The translations under genes and the position numbers were made by a program. From positions 1-50,536 of the forward strand of contig JAIYDY010000086.1 in NCBI GenBank assembly GCA_027487245.1: 50,536 bases of DNA. Direction: 5' to 3'. Below are positions 45,506-50,536 of the stretch, one piece after another. Source of the DNA: Hyphomicrobiales bacterium. Lineage in GTDB: Bacteria; Pseudomonadota; Alphaproteobacteria; Rhizobiales; Beijerinckiaceae. How positions within the stretch are numbered: position 1 is the first letter of the stretch; the number at the start of each line of letters is the position of its first letter. The notes beneath the pieces are model-generated. The model saw only the letters and a list, made by a program, of their open reading frames with translations, was not told where the DNA came from and did not search any database.

Positions 45506-46629
45506 GCGAGCTTGCCAGCCTGCCGCGCCCGCTTGCGCCCTTCATGGCGTTTGGACGGGCCTTGCGCGCCTCCGGTTTTGCCGTTGCCCCTGAGCAGTTG
45601 AACACCTTTATCGCTGCCGTCGGCCTGCTTGGCCCGAAGAGCCTGAGGGATGTTCGCCGCGCAGCCCATGCCACACTTGGCCCCGCGCCCGAACGCTGCG
45701 AAGAGTTCGACGCGCTTTTCGACGAGGTTTTCCTCGGCCATGTGCTGACGGCGGAAGCCTTCGGCGAGCCTGAGGATATGCCTGCTGCTTATGATGCTGG
45801 CGAGTTCGAGATGATGCCGGACGCTGGCGAGGAAGACCCGTCCGGTGCAGAGGCCTCCTTGGCAGAGCGCCTGTTTGCCCGACGGTTTGACGGCGATGAG
45901 AATGAGTCGTTGCGTGTTTTTGCCCGCGCTGTTCCCGCTGCCCTGCCACGCCGCCGCGCACGGCGCCTGATAGGTGGCAAGGGGCGCGAACCTGACCCGC
46001 GCCGCGCCTTCCGCGAGATGTTGCGCAAGGATGGCGAGATCACGCAGCTTCCCCGCCGCATCCGCCAGATGCGCCAGCGCCGGGTGTTGTTGCTGATTGA
46101 TGTCTCCGGCTCGATGAAGGCCGGTACGGATGGGACGCTGAGGCTAGGCCATGCGCTGGTGCAAGCCGCCGAGCAGGTTGAGGTCTTCACACTCGGCACG
46201 CGGCTGACCCGCGTGACACGGGCGCTGAAGCACCGCAGCCGTGATCAGGCCCTGGCTCTGGCATCTGGGCTGGTGGCGGATTGGGATGGCGGCACGCGCC
46301 TGGGCGAGGCTCTACAGGTGTTCCTGTCTGTGCCGCGTTTCGCCGGCTTTGCGCGTGGGGCACTGGTGGTCGTTCTGTCGGATGGGCTGGAACGCGGTGG
46401 TCCGGAAGCTCTCGTCTCCGCCATGCTGCGCCTTCATGGCCTCGCCTGGTCGGTGCTCTGGCTGACGCCGCTGGCGGCTGACCGCACTTATCGCGCCGAA
46501 ACCGGCGCACTCAAATCCATCCTTCCGATGATCGACCGGCTCGGCAATGGCACGAACCCGCAAGCCATCGCCGTTGAGATTCTTGGCTTCTCGAAAGGCC
46601 GGCGCATCGCCGCAGCGCTACCGGCATGA
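45502..46629 (+). CDS. VWA domain protein (CoxE-like)
   Basis: The 375-residue protein has a helical N-terminal half (LNTFIAAVGLLGPKSLRDVRRAA and RRARRLIGGKGREPDPRRAFREML) and a C-terminal VWA domain whose MIDAS motif is DVSGSMK (200 to 206), with a later threonine in DWDGGTRLGEAL and the acidic SDGLERGGP. CoxE proteins form a partner complex with the MoxR ATPase. It overlaps both neighbours by 4 bp. Confidence 0.92.
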   Translation: MSELASLPRPLAPFMAFGRALRASGFAVAPEQLNTFIAAVGLLGPKSLRDVRRAAHATLGPAPERCEEFDALFDEVFLGHVLTAEAFGEPEDMPAAYDAGEFEMMPDAGEEDPSGAEASLAERLFARRFDGDENESLRVFARAVPAALPRRRARRLIGGKGREPDPRRAFREMLRKDGEITQLPRRIRQMRQRRVLLLIDVSGSMKAGTDGTLRLGHALVQAAEQVEVFTLGTRLTRVTRALKHRSRDQALALASGLVADWDGGTRLGEALQVFLSVPRFAGFARGALVVVLSDGLERGGPEALVSAMLRLHGLAWSVLWLTPLAADRTYRAETGALKSILPMIDRLGNGTNPQAIAVEILGFSKGRRIAAALPA

Positions 46630-47507
46630 GGATCGTTGACGCCCATTTCCATATCTGGCGGCAGGCCGATCTGCCCTGGCTGACAGGGCCAATGCAGCCA
46701 CGCATCTTCGGCCCCTACGAGCCAATCCGGCGTGATTATCCCATGGCCGAATACCTCGCCGATATGGCTGGCACGGGCGTCGAGAAAGCCGTCTATGTGC
46801 AGGCCAATTGGCCAATTGAGAGCGCTGAGGCTGAGGTTGCCTGGGTGGAGAGCGTCGCTCTGGAAACCGGCTGGCCGCATGCCATCGTCGGTTATGCCGA
46901 CATGACGGTGCCGGATGTCCGCCCGGCACTCGACCGGCTTGCACGCTATCCGCGCCTGCGCGGCATCCGGCAGCAATTCCACTGGCACGAGAAGCCGCTC
47001 TACCGTTTCGCCGCCGATCCCGATCTCTGCCGCAACCCGGTGGTGCAGCGGAACGTGGCGCGGTTGGCCGACTATGGCTGGGCCTTCGACCTGCAGGTCT
47101 TCGCTCCGCAAATGGCGGGCGCAGTGGAGCTGGCGCGAGCCTGCCCGAACGTGATCTTCATCCTGCAGCATGCGGGCAGGTTGGAGGACTTGAGCGGTGC
47201 CGGACGTGCTGCATGGCGGCAGGGCATGGCGCTGTTGGCTGGTGAGCCTAACGTCGTCTCCAAACTCTCAGGCTTTGGCACCTTCATTCAGCGCAACGAT
47301 CCGCTCCATGTTGGCTGGCTACTTGACCAAACAGTGCGTCTGTTTGGTGCGGACCGTTGCCTTTATGGTTCGAATTTCCCGATCGAGAAACTCTGGACCG
47401 GCTATGGCGCCCTGATCGGCACCCATCTGCAGGGCGCAAGCCGCCTCAGCGAACCAGAGCAACGCGCGATTTTTCATGACACCGCATGCCGGGTCTACCG
47501 GTTTTGA
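46626..47507 (+). CDS. Amidohydrolase family 2 protein (lactonase-like)
   Basis: The 293-residue protein is a TIM-barrel amidohydrolase of the COG3618 type: metal motif DAHFHIW near the N-terminus, LRGIRQQFHWHE, LQHAG, and YGSNFPIEKLWTGY where many amidohydrolases have SDxP. Asn at that position is common in this subfamily. Characterised relatives hydrolyse lactones such as 2-pyrone-4,6-dicarboxylate or fuconolactone. It is coupled to the VWA gene by a 4-bp overlap and fits a ring-opening hydrolytic step. Confidence 0.86.
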   Translation: MRIVDAHFHIWRQADLPWLTGPMQPRIFGPYEPIRRDYPMAEYLADMAGTGVEKAVYVQANWPIESAEAEVAWVESVALETGWPHAIVGYADMTVPDVRPALDRLARYPRLRGIRQQFHWHEKPLYRFAADPDLCRNPVVQRNVARLADYGWAFDLQVFAPQMAGAVELARACPNVIFILQHAGRLEDLSGAGRAAWRQGMALLAGEPNVVSKLSGFGTFIQRNDPLHVGWLLDQTVRLFGADRCLYGSNFPIEKLWTGYGALIGTHLQGASRLSEPEQRAIFHDTACRVYRF

Positions 47508-47526
47508 TACGAGGGAGGGCACAGCC

Positions 47527-48375
47527 ATGGCACTTGAGATCAGGGTTCTGGACTTTGGCGACATCGAGCTTGAATCGAGCTTTCTGGTGCTCGGCCGCGG
47601 CTGCGGGCGCGTGCGCCGCGTCCACACCTACGGCTTCCTGATCCTTGGCGGCCAGTATCCCGTTGTGGTCGACACCGGCTATCGCGACAACGCGATCATG
47701 GAAACGCTGGGCATGCGCGGCCTGCAATTCCATGAGAACATGATCCAGAACCAGCTTGCACGCCACGGCGTCAAGATGGGCGATGTCCGTTACATCTGCC
47801 ACACCCATGCGCACATCGATCATGCCGGCAAGGATGATCACTTCTCGATGAACACCACGGTTGTAATGAACCGGCGCGAACTGGAATGCTCGGTTTCTGG
47901 GCTCATGCACCCGCAATATCCCAAGCCCGATATCCAGCATCTGATCGAGCGGCTGCACACGCCCCAGGCGCTTCGGCTTGAGGATCTGGAGCTTTCAGGC
48001 CCGATCGAACTGATCCCGGGGGTTATTCTGGAAGCAGCCAACGCCCACACTGAGGGCTCGATGAACGTGCATGTCGAGACAGCCGAGGGCAGGGCGACGA
48101 TCTGCGGAGACGTGATCTACGATTTCCAGGACCAGATCATCGATCCGTATCACGTGATCTACTCCCATGAGGTTCAGGTCACCGGCAATCATGCAGGCTC
48201 CAAGCGCTCCGAGAAGGCGGCGATCAAGAAGCTGCTGAACTCGTCCAAGTTCCTTCTGCCGGTGCACGACAAGCCTGCCAAGATCGAGCGCGGCCAAGTC
48301 ATCGCGCGCATGGACATGGTCATCCCTGGCCCTGTCGGCCAGACAGTGCAGAAGCGCGACTGGTTCCCGATGTGA
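47527..48375 (+). CDS. MBL-fold metallohydrolase (N-acyl-homoserine-lactonase-like)
   Basis: The 282-residue protein has the dinuclear-metal motif HTHAHIDHAG (about 110 to 119), a later His in NAHTEGSMNV, the bridging Asp in CGDVIYDF and a C-terminal PVHDKP. This arrangement is that of AHL-lactonase-like metallo-beta-lactamase-fold enzymes. Lactone or thioester hydrolysis is likely; quorum quenching is possible but the catabolic setting argues for a pathway intermediate. The ATG has a strong GAGGGAGG site 20 bp after the amidohydrolase stop. Confidence 0.87.
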   Translation: MALEIRVLDFGDIELESSFLVLGRGCGRVRRVHTYGFLILGGQYPVVVDTGYRDNAIMETLGMRGLQFHENMIQNQLARHGVKMGDVRYICHTHAHIDHAGKDDHFSMNTTVVMNRRELECSVSGLMHPQYPKPDIQHLIERLHTPQALRLEDLELSGPIELIPGVILEAANAHTEGSMNVHVETAEGRATICGDVIYDFQDQIIDPYHVIYSHEVQVTGNHAGSKRSEKAAIKKLLNSSKFLLPVHDKPAKIERGQVIARMDMVIPGPVGQTVQKRDWFPM

Positions 48376-48408
48376 CAAGATTTGGTTTGTCGCGAGACGG
48401 TCGGCAGT

Positions 48409-48446
48409 CTTCCCTTCTCCCGCAAGGGAAGAAGGGCGTAACGCCC
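48409..48446 (+). terminator. Tandem hairpins after the MBL gene
   Basis: CTTCCCTT/AAGGGAAG (48409 to 48431) and GGGCGT/ACGCCC (48434 to 48446) form two adjacent stems in the 125-bp gap before the last gene. No long T-run follows, so a partial terminator or mRNA-processing site is as likely as full termination. Confidence 0.4.
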
Positions 48447-48500
48447 GAGACGGTTCTGGCGTGGAGTTGAAGTACGTGCCCTACTGCAAGGATCAAAGTC

Positions 48501-50072
48501 ATGGCCCATGACGCGCTCGACGCCAGCTTCCGCCGTCTGATCGACGAACACGCTTCGGTCCGGCAAGTCGGCACCGGCTTTACCTTCACCGAAGGCCCCA
48601 TCTGGCATCCGGTTGGGCATTACCTTTTGTTCTCCGACATGCCTGCGGATGTGCGCCGCCGCCTTGACCGATCTGGTGTGCGCGAGGTGGTGCGGCCTTC
48701 GAACAAGGCCAATGGGCTGACCTATGACTCCGATCTCAACCTGATCGCCTGTGAACATGCGACATCCTCGCTGGTGAGGATTGCGCCAGATGGCGCGCGC
48801 ACGGTGCTCGCCAGCCACTTCGAGGGACGCGAACTCAATAGCCCGAACGACCTTTGCATCCGCTCTGACGGCTCGATCTACTTCTCCGACCCTTGGTATG
48901 GCCGCATGCCCGTCTTCGGCGTCGAGCGAGCGCGGGATCTCGGCTGGCAAGGTGTGTTTCGGGTGCCGGCCGGTGGTGGCGAGCCCCAGTTGCTGGTTGA
49001 CCGCTACCAGTTCTCGCAGCCTAACGGACTGTGCTTTTCGCCAGACGAGGCGCGGCTTTACATCAACGATACCGAGCAGGCCAACATCCGTGTCTTCGAC
49101 GTGAGGCCCGATGGCAGCCTGACGAACGGTCGTGTTTTCGCCAGCGGCATCAGCGACATGCTCAAGCCCGGCGTGCCGGACGGTATGAAATGCGACACCG
49201 ATGGCAACATCTGGGTGACCGCGCCCGGGGGGCTGTGGGTCTTTGCGCCCGACGGCCGTCACATCGGCAAGGTATCGATCCCTGAGCTGGCAGCCAACCT
49301 CCACTGGGGCGGGCCTGACTGGCGCACGCTGTATGTCTGCGCCACCACCTCGGTTTATGCTGTTGATGTCAAGATCGGGCCGCGGAGCGAGCCGTTCATG
49401 AAGGCCCGCTCAACAACGCAGCCGGTTGCGCCGCCTCGCTCCTCGTCAGGCACCGCTGCCGGCAGTGCCGCTCTGAAGCTCGACCCTTCGCGCTGCGCGC
49501 TGATCATTCAGGACATGCAGAACGACGTTGTGATGGACGGCGGCGCTTTCGCGTCGTCGGGCTCGCCAGCTCATTGCCGCGAGCAGAACGCCATCGCCAA
49601 TGTCCACCGCCTCGCCGAGCATTGCCGCCGTGTTGGCGTATCCGTCATCCATGTATGGTTCTGCCGCCGCCCCGACGGACGTGACATGACGTTGAACTGC
49701 CCCTTGTTCGAGGGAGCTGTCGATGCCAACGCGCTGGTCGAGGGTACATGGGGCGCCGAGCCGGTGCCCGGCCTCGAAGCGCATCCCTCCGATCACATCA
49801 TCCGGAAGAATCGGATGAGCGCCTGGGAGGGCACCAATCTCGAAACCATCCTGAAGGCGAATGGCCGCGACGTGATCATCGAGACGGGAGCCTGGACCAA
49901 CATGTCGATCGAGCACACGGCCCGCACGGGGGCTGACAAGGGCTATATCATCATCATTCCTGAAGACGGCTGCTCGACCATGAATGCCGACTGGCATCGC
50001 GCCTCGATCAACTACGCCATGCAGAACGTGGCGCTCGTTACCACAACCGATTCGGTGATCGCCGCCCTGTGA
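48501..50072 (+). CDS. SMP-30/gluconolactonase-like domain fused to isochorismatase-like domain
   Basis: One 523-residue protein combines two hydrolase folds. Residues 1 to about 295 are an SMP-30/gluconolaconase-type beta-propeller with the metal-binding E31 (FTFTEGPIW), N116-D117 (NSPNDLC), and D227 (GVPDGMKCD). Residues 300 to 325 form a Ser/Thr/Pro/Ala linker. Residues 328 to 523 are an isochorismatase-like cysteine hydrolase fold with D338 (LIIQDMQND) and K436 (HIIRKNRMSAW), but the nucleophile position, normally Cys in a GVxTxxCV motif, is S469 (GAWTNMSIEHTAR). The first domain suggests lactone hydrolysis; the second may be a non-Cys hydrolase or a binding domain. It is the last gene of the cluster, preceding IS debris. 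Confidence 0.9.
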   Translation: MAHDALDASFRRLIDEHASVRQVGTGFTFTEGPIWHPVGHYLLFSDMPADVRRRLDRSGVREVVRPSNKANGLTYDSDLNLIACEHATSSLVRIAPDGARTVLASHFEGRELNSPNDLCIRSDGSIYFSDPWYGRMPVFGVERARDLGWQGVFRVPAGGGEPQLLVDRYQFSQPNGLCFSPDEARLYINDTEQANIRVFDVRPDGSLTNGRVFASGISDMLKPGVPDGMKCDTDGNIWVTAPGGLWVFAPDGRHIGKVSIPELAANLHWGGPDWRTLYVCATTSVYAVDVKIGPRSEPFMKARSTTQPVAPPRSSSGTAAGSAALKLDPSRCALIIQDMQNDVVMDGGAFASSGSPAHCREQNAIANVHRLAEHCRRVGVSVIHVWFCRRPDGRDMTLNCPLFEGAVDANALVEGTWGAEPVPGLEAHPSDHIIRKNRMSAWEGTNLETILKANGRDVIIETGAWTNMSIEHTARTGADKGYIIIIPEDGCSTMNADWHRASINYAMQNVALVTTTDSVIAAL

Positions 50073-50183
50073 AACGGGCTTCGACAAAATGGTGCCGGCT
50101 GCGATAAAGATCGAGAGCGTGCGGCCTGACGCAAGAAAACAGCCAAAGGAATATCCGGAGTTGCGAGACATCCTTTCATTGAA

Positions 50184-50395
50184 TGACCCACTCTGACCTG
50201 AGACCCGGATCTCCTCCGGTTTGCGGGAAGGTCCTTGGTTTCGTTTGTGGCCCCAAACGGCCTGCTTTTCCAGTGTGGATTTGATGGCGAACTCGGCGGG
50301 TGTGATGTTGCCGAGGGCCGAGTGTGGGCGTTGCCGGTTGTAATCCTCCTTCCGTGATCTGACGGCGTGTCTTGCCTAGGCCGTAAACCCATAAA
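50184..50395 (-). pseudogene. IS3-family transposase remnant (C-terminal end, frameshifted)
   Basis: The minus strand encodes EDYNRQRPHSALGNITPAEFA, the C-terminal integrase block of IS3-family (IS407/IS2-like) OrfB. Upstream of it the sequence LGKTRRQITE continues the homology in another frame, so a small deletion has removed the usual Trp-Lys junction. TGACCCACTCTGACCTGAG at 50184 looks like an IS3-type terminal repeat. Only the last 70 or so codons remain; the rest has been lost where the next IS element begins. Confidence 0.75.
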
Positions 50396-50458
50396 TGGCC
50401 GAGCGAGATTCCCTCAAAACGGCAATCGTGATTCAAGCTCCTTTTCGGGAGCTTCGCG

Positions 50459-50536
50459 ATGGGCCGCTACGATCTGACGGATTTTGAGTGGGAGGCGATC
50501 AGGCCTCACCTTCCCAACAAGCCGCGCGGGGTGCCG
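50459..50536 (+). CDS. IS5-family transposase, N-terminal start (runs off the window)
   Basis: The ATG at 50459 begins MGRYDLTDFEWEAIRPHLPN, then KPRGVP, the start of DUF4096-containing IS5/IS427-type transposases. A hairpin AAGCTCC-GGAGCTT (50435 to 50454) sits just upstream, as often seen in this group, where it may limit translation from outside transcripts. The left IS end is near 50390 to 50410 but cannot be set without the right end. Confidence 0.85.
   Translation, partial: MGRYDLTDFEWEAIRPHLPNKPRGVP

Noticed and set aside
47527..48375. Quorum quenching as the role of the MBL-fold lactonase
   Set aside because: The fold permits it, but its place inside a catabolic operon makes a pathway lactone the more economical substrate; no LuxI/LuxR genes are present.
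50405..50425. CCCTCAAAACGGCA resembling the tRNA-Thr 3' end (CCCTCAAGCGGCA)
   Set aside because: The match is short with mismatches and lies in the IS5 leader, where the sequence is explained by the IS; not accepted as the right attachment site.

Overview
The window is high-GC bacterial DNA from an alphaproteobacterium, most likely Hyphomicrobiales (Rhizobiales). The main clues are gene orders typical of that group (rsmB beside a heparinase-like gene and htpX; tsaD-gpsA divergent from hemC-hemD-mic60-hemY; lgt-midA-pgeF), together with an SDHAF4-like DUF1674 protein and a COG4223/Mic60 homologue. Genus cannot be set from the sequence alone.

Bases 1 to about 23,030 are ordinary chromosome. 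They carry rRNA methylation (rsmB), membrane proteolysis (htpX), lipid cyclopropanation (cfa), an L,D-transpeptidase, acetyl-CoA synthetase (acs), glycerol-3-phosphate dehydrogenase (gpsA), tRNA t6A synthesis (tsaD), haem synthesis (hemC, hemD, hemY), a ubiquinone accessory factor (ubiK), lipoprotein maturation (lgt), complex I assembly (midA), pgeF and proline synthesis (proC). The oddity here is an uninterrupted hemD-mic60 reading frame.

At 22,954 a tRNA-Thr(CGU) is followed directly by a P4-type tyrosine recombinase, with a cluster of short repeats just upstream of it, and by an island-type hypothetical gene. This marks the left end of an integrated element. About 870 bp of gene-poor DNA follow.

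From 26,332 to 50,072 there is a long, almost entirely plus-strand accessory cluster, tightly packed and often with overlapping start/stop codons. It encodes an SDR oxidoreductase, a complete branched-chain-amino-acid-type ABC importer (livKHMGF), an iron-type alcohol/maleylacetate dehydrogenase and an AraC regulator. The ATPase LivF is fused to a Tm-1-like UPF0261 domain and is followed by its usual partner, a PEP-hydrolase-like TIM barrel. Next come a giant flotillin-like SPFH protein with exact 44-residue (4 x 11) coiled-coil repeats, two SRPBCC proteins, a molybdenum hydroxylase (FAD, 2Fe-2S and a large subunit split over two genes), CoxD/CoxE-like MoxR and VWA proteins, an amidohydrolase, an MBL-fold hydrolase, and a fused SMP-30 lactonase/isochorismatase-like protein whose nucleophilic Cys position is Ser. 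My reading is an uptake-and-degradation system for a small heterocyclic or lactone/amide compound in which the hydroxylase is matured or organised at a membrane scaffold. The substrate cannot be named from sequence. This cluster is the best candidate for an undescribed system in the window.

The right edge (50,184 to 50,536) is IS debris: a frameshifted IS3-type transposase tail on the minus strand abutting the start of an IS5-type transposase.
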